A stretch of 57,496 nucleotides of DNA, taken from contig NW_026516860.1 of NCBI RefSeq assembly GCF_025766255.1, positions 1 through 57,496 of the forward strand, written 5' to 3'. Origin of the DNA: Zychaea mexicana (taxonomy: Eukaryota; Mucoromycota; Mucoromycetes; Mucorales; Lichtheimiaceae). The first letter of the stretch is position 1. Each line of letters begins with the position of its first letter. Below are positions 1-13,254 of this stretch, piece by piece. Below the pieces are notes generated by a model. The model was not told the origin of the DNA, ran no database searches, and saw only the letters and a list, made by a program, of their open reading frames with translations. The position numbers and the translations under genes were made by a program.

Positions 1-3000
1 TGATCGTAGATAGAAAAAGCGAATGATATGGAAACGATGTCGCCATCTCGTTTCTACTTTTGTATCCAAGTATGTTGAAAAACCGGTCTATACAGGCTAG
101 TGCACGCTATGTCGCCTTTGTACTGTAGTTTTTCTGATCGCGCTTAAATCGTCAAGTTAATTCACACTGACCGTTCTCTTTTATCTCTCAAAGCAAGTGA
201 TGGACAATGTTGTGGGTTTATTGAATGGCGTTTTTTGTGTATAATGTTGCTGTTCTTGGCGATTGGCATTGGCTTTTGCGACTAGTTGACAAAAGTATCT
301 CTCACTGTCGTCGCCACGCCAAAGATATTCCTTAAGAAAAGGACTGTGTTGATGGAAGCAAATTTTCTCTTTTTAAAAGAAACCAAACCAAGCACAGAAC
401 AATATTGTATAAAGAGCGTACACACCTTCTCGCAAACTCACACACTTTTCTACTGGCACCACTGGAATCGTCAGCTTCTCACACATCTGGCTGTCTTGAC
501 TGTTTCTGGGTGACGCTTCTACAACAAATTTTTTGGAACTGACCGCCTTGCAGCAACTACAACATATCCATATCAAAACGACCAAGCTTACGCAACACTC
601 GTGTTCACAGCACGCGAATTTATACAGAAACGATTGCAGACAATCATTTAGCAAACGCTGTGTACAACCCGTTGCATCCGTCGTCATAAATTGCTTGAAT
701 CAGCAAACACGGAGAAACTGCACCACAGATGCGTGCATTTCCGGCGACAATCTGAACGATAAATGTAGCTCACTTTTTTTTTTCGCAAACGACTTTGACT
801 ACGCTCACAGAATATGTCCAGCCCGGTCGGAAAGCAAGAGACATTGTTGTGATGCAGCAGTGACGCCATCTTTCTTTGATTCATCGGTACACCAGCAAAC
901 GAGCTCATAGCATGCTTGTTTATTCTCCACCAAGCACAGCCAAAAGCAATTACGATTGCTGCACGTCCACATCAACGCCACATTAGCAACAAGTTGGGTT
1001 TCTCAACAACCACTGCTATTTTTGCCACGAACTTTCTTTGATGGTCGGTTATCACTTAGAAGGTAAGCATTTTTTTTACACTCGCTATTGTTATCAGTAC
1101 ATAATGAAAATAATTTTTGAACGGACAATAACTACAAGTCTTGTGTATGCTGTGGATTTGACGTACGTGGGGGAACAGGCGTTGGGATTTACTGCAAGAA
1201 AGAGAAGGCTTAATGGATGACAAAAGGCTGTTATTTTATTTGCCTTGCAGTGCCTGGCAACCGATTGCCCATGTGCATATGAGAAAAGAGAAAAGAATTT
1301 CAATCAGTAGGTCATACACAGTACAAAAGACTTGTTTTCAATAAAGAAGGGCGTATTTGTTTTGCGAAAGACTAGGAATGCGGTCTTGATACAGCCATTC
1401 TCATACTCACTGTAGTATGCCTTGTTCGTGCTCTGACAACAGCTTGATATTTTTCTTTCAACAACCCTGACGACTACGACGATGCAATAGATTCGACATT
1501 ATGCATTCGCTTTGTGACGATCAAACCAACGATTCAACGCACACCTTATATTTGCAAATAATGTCGTGATATACAACACAGCTACAACTACCTACATGTG
1601 AGCACACACTTTTCTGTAGTTTTGTGACGAGAATCAGACGACGGCATTGAGGTTTGTGGATGAGTCATTTCACAAGCAGTAAATCGTACACTCTGAGGGA
1701 ACAACAACCGTGCGTAGATATCAATCTCTTTTTACACCTCACAAATACCGTTCAGTATTATTACATACGCGTCCACTGTGTCTCTCAAAGCACTTTCTTT
1801 TGCGCAACCCCAAAGACAGTTTAGGTAAAGTCTAGCTTCCAAACCGTTGATCTTTATTTAAAAAAAGCAAAGTATAGCAACGTTTCTACTATGGCCACCG
1901 CATCCATCCATCCGTCACAGCCATGTATCCACGTATATGCCGCACAGAACTAACACAGATACGAACCATCTCCAATGACAGCCATCCTGCATAATACCTT
2001 GTAAGTATATAGATGATACTATCTCCTCCTGTCAAGAACGGCACAAGCTCAAGAAAAAAGAGTATCTTCTCCAAAACCAGAAGCATCTTCACATGGATAG
2101 ACGACCTTGTACTCGTGCTACAAAACAACCATATTAAGCCCATCAAACACAGTCAGCCTACCACTAGTGCCAAACAGCATGACACCGGTCAGTAGAGTCG
2201 CAAGCATATACAAGTGCTTATGCTATTGAAAGTTCGATCGTGGTTTTTTTTTAGAAACAATTCACAAGCTGCATCACTATAAAAAAGTAATAACTTACAT
2301 TTTTGCGAGCACAACAACAGCAGGAATCAAGAACGAAGAGCGGCAGCACTGAGGCAAAACAATATGTGCTGTTTAGTGACGTACAATAGGCACCTCGATG
2401 CTGAGACGTGTAGGAATTATCAAGTATCCGATAAGAGCCAAGCAAGAGAGATGCCGGACAGAGTCAACAGTAACAACACAGGAATAAAGAGTTTGGTCCA
2501 AGGATCGTCCATTGCCGTCAAGCGAATGCCACGTAGAAGAGCACAGCAAAATGAGAGATGCGTTTCAATCGAGGGGCGTCCAGTGAAGTTGAAAGAAAAA
2601 GTGCGAGATGGGTAATATTCGAGTGCTGTTCGAGTGGTGAGATGTGAAAAAAAAAATATAGGACGAGTGTCGTTCGAGTGCTGTTCAAAAGAAACGTGAG
2701 ATGCGGCAAAGCTGGATTCTGATGGAGCGTGTGCAAGATGGCATGGAGCAGTTCGAGTGTTGGAATGGCGGCGAGCAGAACATAATAAAAAACAAGTAGA
2801 GAAAAAAGAAGTGAAGGAGCGAAAGAGATGCAGAAGCTACCTTTTGTTTACAAAATTTTTTTTTTGGGGAGTGCTGTACCTTCAGAAAAAAGGGGGTGTG
2901 CTTATTGGCTGCAGATGATATCCCCTTTTCGCCTTGCCTTGTCGTTTTCGCACGCACCTTCTGCCTTTACCTTGCCATCGCTCGTTTTTTCGTCTGTGCT

Positions 3001-3252
3001 TGTCATTAACACTTCTTTAATAGTCCCTTTTTAGAAATTTTGGTATCCAAAGCGCTTTGGTCACTGTTAATTCACTTTTCCCTGCTAAAAGGTGTCCATC
3101 AGACACTGCTTAGAAAGTTTGAGTCGCGACTCAAATAATTACTAGAGCGGCAAGAACCATCATTGGTTATCAGGTCCACTCGGGATCATGACCTTTACTA
3201 TTACTTCTCAAATACACGTACAAATATATACAGCATTCAAGAAGTATAAAAA

Positions 3253-3519
3253 ATAGCCAACGAATAAAACAATCCAAAATAAGCGGTGGTGGAGAAGAAG
3301 AAGAGAGTCCCATATACATCCAAGCTCATCAATTGGAAACTCTAAACCCGAAACCTTAGTAAACCCGGACCAGGACTTGCGCGTTCGACTAAACCTGCTC
3401 GCTCACTGGCGTTCGCTGCCAGGCCCCTAAACCCGTTGCGCTTATACGCCCTTCTTTTCAGCCTACTGAGTGTCTTAATGCCCCACGATGTCCTATGTTC
3501 ATCAGTAACGTAGCTGCTT
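3253..3519 (+). repeat. Conserved ~270-bp module, copy 1 of 4
   Basis: This module (the same at 6044-6312, 17414-17680 and 19980-20247) is nearly invariant while the flanks have drifted. It has a GGTGGTGGAGAAG stretch and a GC-rich core with CTAAACCCG, AAACCCGG and CCTAAACCCG motifs. The minus strand is open through the core, but changes between copies are mostly amino-acid altering, so protein coding is not supported. Confidence 0.75.
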
Positions 3520-4439
3520 GAATCCATGACAATGCAGTAAGATGTGTTGGATCGCTTGAATAAAAGCATTTGCCTCGGTGTCTGTATAAGCAAGAAGCCT
3601 GTATATCAGCGAAAATGCTTGCTGTTGCTGTTCAGTGCAATTCAATGATATATACATCTTTGCTTGTATCTTTATAAAAGTGCAGCAACGTCATAATTAA
3701 AGAAATAGTGTTAAAATAACGCTGGATACCGTTTTTGTTCCAACGGTGCTGTGTCTCTCTTCTTTTCTTTAAATGATTAAAAAATGTATCGGCTGGTATA
3801 GAATGTACTCTAACGAGTTCGTATGTACGTGCACTGGCGTTACTAATGTCAGCAAACAATGGTTTTCACCAGTAATTGGAATGTCACCGAGGAATTATAG
3901 TAAAACGTGTGTTATATGTTCGTTCGTCAAAGTTTTTACATGTGTTCGAGTGCTGTGGGTACGAGTGCCGCTAAATTGTCCGTACGTTACGGACTATTTG
4001 ACCAATTAAATGTGGCGGAAAGACCGGGAACACTATTTATCCAGCCACCCGTAGCAGCAAAGCTGTATAGATGCAGATATACCCCTCAGCAGCTTCCACT
4101 GATTGGATTTTCATATACGAACATGCACCAGAACCGCAGATGCCCCATTTATTAATTTATTTTCAAGCTTGAAGCATATGGTGCGGTTTTTTATATCACA
4201 CGACAACAGAATCTCACTTCAAAAAAAAAAACAATTTATTACAGCATGCTAATAATACTATACACTCAAAAACTGTTATTGCTTCCTTACCTGCATATCG
4301 CCGTTGCTTTCCACAGAGCCCTCGAAGGATAGCTTTACTACCATTATCTCCATTATATGCTTCCCATCCGCATCTATATAACAATGAGGTATTGCCATTT
4401 CGGATCCTTGTAGTACTGATGATTTGCTTGAAGCACCTC

Positions 4440-5235
4440 TTACATATAATCCGCACGTTCTTTTCACCGCTGTTGTTCGTCGACATGGTATGGTACAGAC
4501 ACCAGACCACCAGATTCACGTTCGTCAGCTCGTTCTCATTCTACTGCAGTAAACGGTTCGTTATTTGGAGTACTGGATGGTGAGATATCGTCGTGCGGGG
4601 ATCGCCCCTTTTTGGCTGACTTTGGTGTATATATATATGTTCCACAGTAAAATGCACGCGTACCGTTCCTAGCTTTTGCTCGTCGTAAAGACATGTAGAG
4701 ACACCAGACCACCAGCGTCACGTTCGTCTGCTTGTCCTTATTCTACTGCAGTAAACGGTTCGTTTTTTTGGAGTACTCGATGGTGAGATATCGTCGTGCG
4801 TGAATCGCTCCTTTTAAGCTGACTTTGGCGTATATATATATATATATATGATCCGCAATAAAAGTGCACGTGTAGCGTTCCTGGTTGTTGCTCATCGACA
4901 AGACGTGGTAGAAACACCAGACCACCAGCGGCACGTCCGTCAGCTCGGCCTCATTCTACTGCACTAAACGGTTCGTTATTTGGAGTATTGGATGGCGAGA
5001 TATGGCCGTGCGGAAATCGCTCCTATTTTTAGCTGACTTTGGTGTATATATATATATATATGATCCACATAATAATACACGCGTACCGTTCCTGGCTGTT
5101 GCTCGTCGACATGGTATGGTAGAGACACCAAACCACCAGCGTCACGTTCGTCTGCTCGTCCTCATCCTGCTACTGTAAACAGAACGTTGTTTGGAGTACT
5201 GGATGGTGAGGTACTGCACAGATGGGAATGGCTGC
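4440..5235 (+). repeat. Tandem array of ~205-bp modules (array 1)
   Basis: About four units, marked by ACACCAGACCACCAG near 4500, 4705, 4910 and by the variant ACACCAAACCACCAG near 5125. Each unit has a GGAGTACTGGATGGTGAGATA core, a short TA microsatellite and a GCTGTTGCTC-like box. The minus strand stays open in some units, but the TA run varies in length and breaks any shared frame. Confidence 0.8.
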
Positions 5236-6043
5236 TTATTGCTTTTTTTCTTTGTCAGTTTGCTAAATAAGAAAGTAAACACCTACCGCCATGACTGTTG
5301 CTCCTTGTAGAAATACTTATGACATAGACTCGACGTTGCCATTGCGTTGTTTGCGTTCTCGCATAACGTAAAGAAGAAAGCCGGCCGTTACTGTGCAGAC
5401 TGCTGCAGGTTTTGCTATGCTCGTATTGCTGTCCTGCTGAGATGTGACAAGTCATTCAACTGGCAAATGGCTTTTCCAAAAGCTTTAATGGCGAAGATGT
5501 AGCGTCCGTTTGTTGTAATGCTTGTTGCTATAGTGCAACTGTTACTGAAAGCGAAATGCGTAGTATGAGTGTTGAGAAGAAAGCGTGCAAGATGAGGGTG
5601 TTGCTCGAGTGATGAAGTTGAAAAAAAAATATAGGACGAGTGTTGTTCGAATAGTGATTAAAAGGAACGTGACAAGCGGCAAAGCTGAATTCAATGGAGC
5701 GTGTGCGAGTTTGCAATTGAGCAAGTCGAGTGTTGGAATGGCGGCGAGCAGTAAGTAAAGGAGTGAAAGAGATGCAGAAGCTTCCTTTCGTAAAAAATTT
5801 TCTTTGGGGAGCGCTGTACCTTCGGCTTTCCCAAACGCGGCACTTATCATAGATGCTATCACCTTTTCGTTTCTTCACGTTCCTTCTGCCTTTCCCATCC
5901 GTTTGTGCTTGTCATCAACACTTCTTTTACAACAAAATATTGTTCACTGCCATTCACTTTCCTCTGCTAAATCGTGTCCGATATACGTTAATTATCTCTC
6001 AAATACATGTACAAATACATACAGCATCCAAGAAGTATATAAA

Positions 6044-6312
6044 ATAGCCAACAAATAAAACAATCCAAAATAAGCGGTGGTGGAGAAGAAGAAGAAGAGA
6101 GTCCCATATACATCCAAGCTCATCAATTGGAAACTCTAAACCCGAAACCTTAGTAAACCCGGACCAGGACTTGCGCGTTCGACTAAACCTGCTCGCTCAC
6201 TGGCGTTCGCTGCCAGGCCCCTAAACCCGTTGCGCTTACACGCCCTTCTTTTCAGCCTATTGAGTGCCTTAATGCCCCACAATGTCCTATGTTCATCAGT
6301 AACGTAGCTGCT
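6044..6312 (+). repeat. Conserved ~270-bp module, copy 2 of 4
   Basis: Same core as at 3253-3519, with one extra GAA triplet in the GAAGAAG run and otherwise a handful of substitutions. The following sequence differs from copy 1 after about 6312. Confidence 0.75.
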
Positions 6313-7096
6313 GGACATCTGGCCAATGCAGCAGTAAGATCTGTTGGATCGCTTGAACAAAGCGGTTGCAACTGTGTGTGTAAGCAAGAAGCCTACGTAA
6401 CTGCGGAAATGCTGCTGTTCCTGTTTTTTTTTCACAAGCATCTGAACTCACAACTACAAGCTCCAACGACGACGTATTGATGCTGATGCTCTCTTTTCAG
6501 TTTGCAGGTTTAATTCTTCAACTGGGCAATCCAGTGTCTCTTACACAAAAAATCCACAGACCGGTCTTTTTATTTCCATAGCGTTTCCTTCATCACTATA
6601 GCACTATAGCGTCAGCTGAAATTGTAAAGATCACATACCGATTATTTTTTGTCTAAGCTTGAATAGTCTGCTGGATCTAAGCCTGGATCTGTGCAAAGAT
6701 GATATGAGCAGGACAATGGATTGCCTATTTTTTTTTGGTCGTGAGACATAGATTCCAAAGTGATCGGTGCTGTTGTCGTTCGGTGTGATGGGATCTTTGT
6801 TTGTATGTTTATACAAGTTGCACCAACAATATAATCAAAAAATTAGTACTGGATACCGTCTTTGTTTGAATGGTGCTGTGTACCTCTCCTTTTCTTTACA
6901 AGAAGAGAAAAAAACACCGGCTGGCATAGAACATATTCATACGAGTTCGTATGTACGTGCAATGGCGTTGTTAATATCAGAAAACGCCGGTTTTGACCAG
7001 CAATTGGAATGACCACTGAGGAGTTGTGTAAAACGTATGTTGTATATTCGTGCGTCAAAGTTTTATATGTGTTCGAGTGCTGTGGGTACGACTGCC

Positions 7097-8950
7097 GCCT
7101 TAGTTTTCTCATTTTGATATGATAAACACGCGTGGCCAACACTCTGTATATATTACATCGTTGCAGGCGTGAAGATCTGCTAATCGTCATCCAGAGAAAT
7201 TGTTGTATGCAAACATTCGTGAGAAGCACACGGTGTCAATGATATCAGTAGAATGGTATGTTGAGTTGTCAGAGATGCTTGTACGATCGATGGCTGGGAG
7301 CGTTCGTGATACTCATGATTTTTAGAGCTGTGCTGTTCTTTTTCAGCAGCACAGTCACTCAAAGACAGCATGATCATGGTTCACCGTCATATTCATATGT
7401 ATACGCTGATAATCAAGCCAAGTTATAAAAAAGAGATCCTTCTGTTTTTATTTCTTTTACTAGCGCCCTCACACAATCCGTCGTATCAGCAATCCGACAA
7501 AAGAACTGCCGTTCACAGCACATCTTCTAACCCGCTCAGACAGTAGCTTTTTCTTTTTAAAATTGATCGTCTTTATTCAAAATTTCTATTCTTCTAGTCC
7601 AACACTGTTGCCTTCAGCACACCAAGACCGGCACTCGAAATTATATACCCCCATCACTCATCTACCATCAGCATGCCCCAAAAACACAACACATCCTGCC
7701 CAGCAATCACTTTGACCACTTACCTGGATCCTCACACATAACAATGATACAAAAACGTAGTATCTACATTACAAACCACCGCCGCAAGTTAGAATATGGC
7801 TCAAGCTGATCCAGCAATACACATACACCAAAAAGTAAAGTACCTTATCACACCAACAGCATATTGATATGGCTACACGATCAACGGTCTTGCACCTGTT
7901 CCATAAACAAACAAAATAATCGCCCATCCAAATTCCTCTGCCACCGTCACCAATACCCACAATGGCCGCCGTCAATGATCGCGCGTGTACATGCACTTGT
8001 TCATCCTATCAATCATTCGTACTATTTAATAAAACAATCCACAAGTGCTAACCAGCTAATATAAAGGAAGATCTTGAATTAGAAAAACTTACCATGTGGA
8101 TCATAACTTCGGCAAACGCATGTGTCCGAACAAAAGCAAAGTTCATCCATGGAGAGCAACAGCAACCAACACAGTCTCGAGGCTTGATCATAATAAATCC
8201 AAAACGGCATACGAAGGGATACAGCTTAAGCATACACAGGAAGGCTACGAGAGAACAGGTCGTCCGTTTGAAGCGGCAGAGCAGCATCCATGCATAGCAT
8301 CTTTGGTAAGCACAGGAAAACCAAAACCAAGTCCATCAAGCAAAGGAGCCTTGGAAACAAGCACGCCAAGAAGAGCCACAATACGTCAAGCAGAGTTCAA
8401 GACACCCACGGAAAAGAATTCGTCTGCACAATGAGTAGAATATCCAACACGTCCCCGATCTTCGGTGGCAAGAGAATTGCGAGATGGAGCAAGTCAACGT
8501 ATACGACAGCCAAAAAAACCAGAGTACGGATTGCAGGTAACAGAGCAACATGGGCGCCGGCATTGCTGGATTCTATTATACAAGAGCAGAATAACGTCAC
8601 CATAGATGGCAGCCAGCACGATTGACGATAGTGACAGGAGAAAAAAACGTTCTGTTGACGGCAAGGACAGAGCAGCCATAGCAAGTAAAGATGACAAAGA
8701 CGCGTAATGTTCGAGTGGCGTAAAGTGAGATGCAGCAAGCGTGATCAGATGGCAATGAAGGTCGTTGAAAGATGAAGCAATGTTGAGTAATAGTGAGTAG
8801 CAAAAGAACTTTGTTAAAAAAAAGGCAAAGTAAAAAGTAAAGCAGGAAGAAGAGGGAAGAAAAGAAAAAAAAAAGAAGAGCGAAACAGCAGCGGTACCCC
8901 CTTGCTTCAGGTATATATACCGTTCTGGGGCCCCGAGCCCATCGGAAGAA
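7097..8950. other. Non-coding stretch between repeats
   Basis: No convincing gene. It has the same texture as the flanking repeats: short unsupported open frames, CTTACC and GTAAG splice-like motifs and A-rich runs. The plus strand is open at 8096-8434 and 8290-8625 with a Lys/Arg-rich peptide that matches no family I know and lacks splice support; I do not call it a gene. From about 8690 onward GTTCGAGTGG and A-rich sequence resemble the block at 2600-2850. Confidence 0.5.
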
Positions 8951-9189
8951 GATGCTTTCCCATACATGCAGTGGTGGTAGTGGTAACCATGACAACCGCG
9001 GCTTTACCCCTTTCAACCCTTTTCCCATGCTTCCTTTCTTTCCTTTACTGCTTTTGCTACGCCCTTCCTTTTCCATTACTCCTCCTTTTACTTTTCGCTA
9101 CTTCTTGTTTACGCTTCCCTTTTCGTTTTCTCGCTGTCACTCCGCTCGGCTTGTTCTTTCTTTTTTACGTGTGCTACGTTCTTCCCTTT

Positions 9190-9720
9190 TCGTTCACTCT
9201 TGTCATTTTCCCACCCATTCCCTTTTCGTTACCATGGTTCCCTTTTCGTTTCTGCGTTCCCTTTTCGTTTCTGCGTTCCATTTTCGTTTCCGCGTTCCCT
9301 TTTTGTTCAGCTTGTCATTTTCCCACCCATTCCGTTTTCGTTCACTGCTTGTCATTTCCCCCCCATTCCCTTTTCGTTCACTATTTGTCATTTCCCCCCG
9401 TTCCCTTTTCGTTTCTACGTTTTTCTTTTCATAACCATGGTTCCCTTTTCGTTTCCGCGTTCCCTTTTTGTTCAGTCTTGTCATTTTCCCACCCATTCCG
9501 TTTTCGTTCACTGCTTGTCATTTCCCCCCCCCATTCCCTTTTCGTTCACTATTTGTCATTTCCCCCCGTTCCCTTTTCGTTTCTACGTTTTTCTTTTCGT
9601 AACCATGGTTCCCTTTTCGTTTCCGCGTTCCCTTTTTGTTCAATCTTGTCATTCTCCCACCCATTCCTTTTCCGTTACTATGTTCCCTTTTCGTCACCGC
9701 GGTTCCCTTTTCGTCACTCT
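9190..9720 (+). repeat. Pyrimidine-rich satellite, ~167-bp period
   Basis: Built from TTCCCTTTTCGTT-type words, with a higher-order unit starting at CTTGTCATTTTCCCACCC at 9311 and 9477 and a variant at 9645 (steps of 166 and 168 bp). Long open frames on both strands here are by-products of the composition. It abuts the 3' end of the minus-strand gene at 9742. Confidence 0.85.
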
Positions 9721-9741
9721 TCCAAAAAGAGTTTGTCATTG

Positions 9742-11122
9742 TCATTTTGCTTTCCCCTGCTTAAACGTGTCCGACATAGATTTATTCAGGTCTACTTGGC
9801 GGCTATCAGATAGTTTAACAGCAACCGGTAGGTTGTCCTCATCTTCAACAACAATGCCCGCAGACATTGCCTCTAGGAGTGCATATTCATCGAGCCCTTG
9901 GCATAGTCGAACAAATGTATTGAACGTTACAACCCGGTTTACTATATAATAAATAGCTATATATATTAGTAGAATATATCTATTAATGACAGCATAATAT
10001 AATATATAATAACGTACAGTTCCTTATGTCCAAAATTCGCTCTTGGAACTGCATGCGTAGATTTTCTGGTTGATACCGATACATCGAGTGAATAACAGTA
10101 GTTGCTTCTTCATTTTCTAACTCATTTTCTTTAGATTCATCACTATCTTCATCAGTACTACTAAAGATATAGTCTGAATCACTATCTGACTCGGAATCAG
10201 AATTTGAGCTTGGTGAGCTGCTGCTACTAGAGCCACTACCAGAACTATGAGAATTGGAGTTGCTACTCGAGTGAGAATCGGAATAAAACAAAAACGTTAG
10301 AGATGTCTTCGAGTATACTACATTCAGTTTTAGATCATTGGTCAATACTAACTGTCCAAATTATCACCATGGATAGTAACAAATTGACCACCTAGTAGTC
10401 TCATAAATCGTATGGTATCTGCAGCAAAATCAAAAACTACCAACAATAAGACAAATGAGCTATTAGTATTAGTAAATGTGCTAATCCGATTATATCTTTG
10501 ATTAAAATAGTAATTCTTACCAAATGGGTCTACAACTAGCAGTAGTGAATGCTGTCACGGATGTACTGTATTCTCATTCTGGCTAGAAATAGTAATATTA
10601 TCTATTCCTATGTCTAATGAGTGTGTTGAAGATTGTCTTTCAAGGATGGGTTGAGCCTGTAATGATGTCTCAGACCCTAAACAGCGGCGTTGACCTAATA
10701 GAAACATTATGTAGGAACATATATTAAAACCCTTAAATATATAGAAGGTATAAGTTAAACTTACTAGGTCGTTCATCACTAAGACGTTCTTCGGTCCCGC
10801 GTTCTCTTATCGATTGGTAAAGATTATTGGGTAAACGCCTTATCATCCCAGTAGATGGAGTAGTACTTATTACTTGGCTGTAGGCTACATTGACATTGCT
10901 ATCAAATGTACCATCAGATACTGGTCTACGTGCAAGGACTATAGAGTAATATTTAGTTTGAATAGTTTCTTGAAATTAAAAGTAGAGTGGTGCCTTTTTT
11001 TAAGGATATAAAATTATGAGCCTACATGAACGAATAGGGCAGGTTGGTCTAATATATTGTCGCAGAGGTGTATTAGAACGTTGCCTACTACTACTAGAAG
11101 AGCCTTGACTTGTACGATACAT
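9742..11122 (-). pseudogene. Unrecognised six-exon gene, Ser/acid-rich protein, one in-frame TGA
   Basis: Reading the minus strand, six exons join in frame with consensus splice sites: 11122-11026, 10938-10765, 10694-10521, 10436-10368, 10317-10018 and 9941-9742, for about 337 codons. The protein begins with a Ser/Arg-rich segment. A central exon holds a long Ser run followed by alternating Asp/Ser/Glu. The last exon is ordinary mixed sequence ending in MSDTFKQGKAK. I recognise no domain. One TGA interrupts exon 3 (10555-10557), explained by a single C-to-T change from CGA, so this copy may be inactive or the base may be an allele. The final exon overlaps a motif found at the ends of several dispersed repeats (13592-13696, 35447-35553), so the gene or its 3' end may belong to a mobile family. 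The exon structure is well supported; the function is unknown. Confidence 0.65.
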
Positions 11123-11959
11123 CAGAGAACTCTTTAGTATTTCTACCAATTAAGGTTTATATATATATAGAAGTAGAGGTAGTTGATAAATGGAGGTTAA
11201 GCTATAGATGGCCACGTTAAAGACCAGTTCTGCTATAGCAACAACAAGATATATAGAGGTAAAGGTTATAGATGCAGTGATTTTCAGCTATAGATAGCCA
11301 CGTTGAAGACCAGTTCTGCTATAGTATCAAGAATTTATATAGGGATAGAGGTAGAGATAGTAGATAGATAGATTTTCAGCTATAGATGGCCACGTTGAAG
11401 ACCAGTTCTGCTATAGTAAGTGAATTTGTTTAACCACGTTTGAGTGAGGTTTGGTCTAAAAGCTTATATGTAGTTATATGCTGGCAAGGGGTAAAGTTCT
11501 GCTTTTCAACAACCTCTCCCCTATATATCCTTGGGGTGGTCCACCGACCTTTCTGCCTAAAAGTTAGTGTAATTTGATAGAGCTCTATCATAGCTTTCAT
11601 AGGAGCTTTCATACTACTTTAGAAATCATTGTATCTTTTCAACCAGTGATGCTCGAGCAACATAATTAAGTGTGTTAGAATCAGAAAGCTATAGTTTTAT
11701 AATAAAATTTTAATTTCAAACACTGTACATTCGGTACTCCTTTGCTGTATAAATGCACAGTGTGTACTAAAAGTTTATTTACAAAATTAAACTTCCGGAG
11801 GTCATAGAGATATCAAACATATTGAATAAACTACCTCTTTCTTGTCTTCTTTTTACTAGTTTGCTGATATTTTGCTTTATACATATGGCATACCTTAAGA
11901 GCAAGCATTTACATATGCTGTTATGCATATATTCTACTAAACTGTGAATAATAGTACTA
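11123..11959. other. Intergenic stretch
   Basis: Apart from the tandem repeats at 11201-11420 this is AT-rich sequence with no supported gene or structure. Confidence 0.5.
11201..11420 (+). repeat. Short tandem repeats upstream of the minus-strand gene
   Basis: Three copies of a ~40-bp core, CTATAGAT(G/A)GCCACGTT followed by AAGACCAGTTCTGC, lie in ~80-95-bp units rich in TATAGAGGTAGAG. They sit about 80-300 bp upstream of the start at 11122, where promoter elements could lie. No regulatory role is shown. Confidence 0.6.
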
Positions 11960-11969
11960 ATGTAATACT

Positions 11970-12815
11970 AGGGGTCGTAATTGGATAGGTTGGGTTAGGT
12001 CAAGGGTCTAACTAGTTGACCCATAGGTCAAAAAACACTGACCCAACCTCACCCATTCAACCTGATGGGTCAAAACTCAGGTTAGCGGGTCAAGACTGAT
12101 TTCGGTATGATGATGAAGGAAGTGTCAATCAATCTGAACTTGAGTACTCGAAGTACAAAACTCTATATATATAGCTCTCCAAGATGATGGCATGCAAATT
12201 CCTAGCAGTGCTAGCAACATCTACTTTTAAAGGTAAAGGGTTTTGTACCATCACAAAAGAATTTGCTCGGGCTCACATGTATTACTGTAAAGAAAGCATT
12301 ATGGTTAAAGTGTGGTTGAAAATCGACTTCCCTATATGCCCCTAATCCTTTTCCTTTTCCCTTTGCTTATCACTTCATCCTTCTATCCTTCGTTTTTCTT
12401 TTCTCAATTCCTTTTCAGTCTTTTGTCAAATCTCGTCTGTTACTGCCACCCTCTATAGTCCATTCTCATTGTACTATTGCTACTTCTTTACTCCTTTTAG
12501 ATATATCGCTTATAGCTTACTTATCCTTTACTCTTAAATATGAAATATAATCCCACAATAAAAAGAATTTAAGTCCATTTTATGTTATAGCTCTATAGCA
12601 GACATATTGACAACTACATCCTATAATATAATGATGCTTCCCAATAAGAAGATTGACTACTTGAATACAAGTACCTTATACATATTATATGTATATACGG
12701 GTCATAATGGGTCAACGGGTTGAGCCAATGGTTAGACGGGTTGACACGCAGGTCAGAAAAGCATCAACCCGACCCGTTGACCTGTCCTCAACCCGTAGGT
12801 CAGATTGCGACCCCT
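11970..12815 (+). mobile_element. GGGTC foldback MITE, copy 1 (10-bp target duplication)
   Basis: The element starts AGGGGTCG and ends CGACCCCT, as an inverted pair. Both ends are dense in GGGTCA/TGACCC words that can fold back on each other. It is flanked by the perfect 10-bp direct repeat ATGTAATACT (11960-11969 and 12816-12825). A second copy lies at 49095-49990. There is no coding frame in it. A 9-10-bp target duplication is typical of Mutator-like transposases, so it is probably a non-autonomous passenger of that superfamily; the assignment is inference. Confidence 0.9.
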
Positions 12816-12825
12816 ATGTAATACT

Positions 12826-13032
12826 ACTCAATCCTTTGACTTTGCTATTACCATCCACATTCTTTTCTAAATGACAATGCTACTGCTATTCACATCCTCT
12901 TTTATAGTTTAAAAATAGAGTGTAGTTATACTAGTCTCACTGCATAGTAATAGTTTTTGAACAAAAGAATGATTTTTATGTCTAGTTTTACTTTAAAGCT
13001 TAATAAAACTGAATATTGCTTGCTTAAAAAAA
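12826..13032. other. Intergenic stretch
   Basis: AT-rich sequence between the foldback element and the tRNA-like sequence; nothing recognisable. Confidence 0.5.
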
Positions 13033-13115
13033 TAGCGTCTGCAGGAATCGAACCTGCGCCTTCCAAAGCCTCAACCGGAATGGGGAGGCGCCTTAGTCCA
13101 CTCGACCATAGCAAC
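13033..13115 (-). tRNA. tRNA-like sequence (class II, probably a pseudogene)
   Basis: Read on the minus strand it has a good A box (TGGTCGAGTGG), a perfect B box (GGTTCGATTCC), a 5-bp T stem (GCAGG/CCTGC), a small variable-arm hairpin, and a T run at the 3' side as a Pol III stop. The acceptor arms pair poorly and the anticodon arm is about 3 nt too long, so no anticodon can be assigned. A decayed Ser/Leu-type tRNA or a tRNA-derived SINE head is most likely. Confidence 0.6.
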
Positions 13116-13254
13116 ATACTAATACAATTTACCCATTGCGTTGCTGCTATACCGCACAATTATAAGAAAGGGGTGGGACTGCCATACTTCTGGAGTGTAT
13201 GTTTAGACCAAAAATAAACTCGCAAAAATAGTTTTCTATATAAGGCAGCTTCAG

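Larger units (their letters stand above)
1..7096 (+). repeat. Segmental duplication, copy A (left edge cut by window)
   Basis: Nearly every stretch of this block recurs in the same order at 14290-20690. The offset is about 14,294 bp at the start and about 13,936 bp near 5530, because copy B lacks one ~200-bp unit. It carries no convincing protein gene; open frames are short and begin and end at different places in the two copies. Inside are recurring modules: a GTTCGAGTG-rich block (2590-3110 and 5560-5990), a very conserved ~270-bp block (3253-3519, 6044-6312), and an array of ~205-bp units (4440-5235). The block therefore looks like two rounds of a roughly 2.8-kb higher-order unit. Similarity to copy B stops near 7096, where copy B enters unrelated sequence. 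Confidence 0.85.

Noticed and set aside
4214..5000. Minus-strand protein with repeated VVWCLYH segments across the ~205-bp modules
   Set aside because: TA-microsatellite length changes shift the frame from unit to unit, and differences are not biased to third positions; treated as non-coding repeats.
8902..9949. Long open frames of 160-303 codons on the plus strand and 75-102 on the minus strand
   Set aside because: They are products of a tandem pyrimidine-rich satellite with almost no stop triplets; the peptides are repeats of F/P/S/C with no start context or domain.
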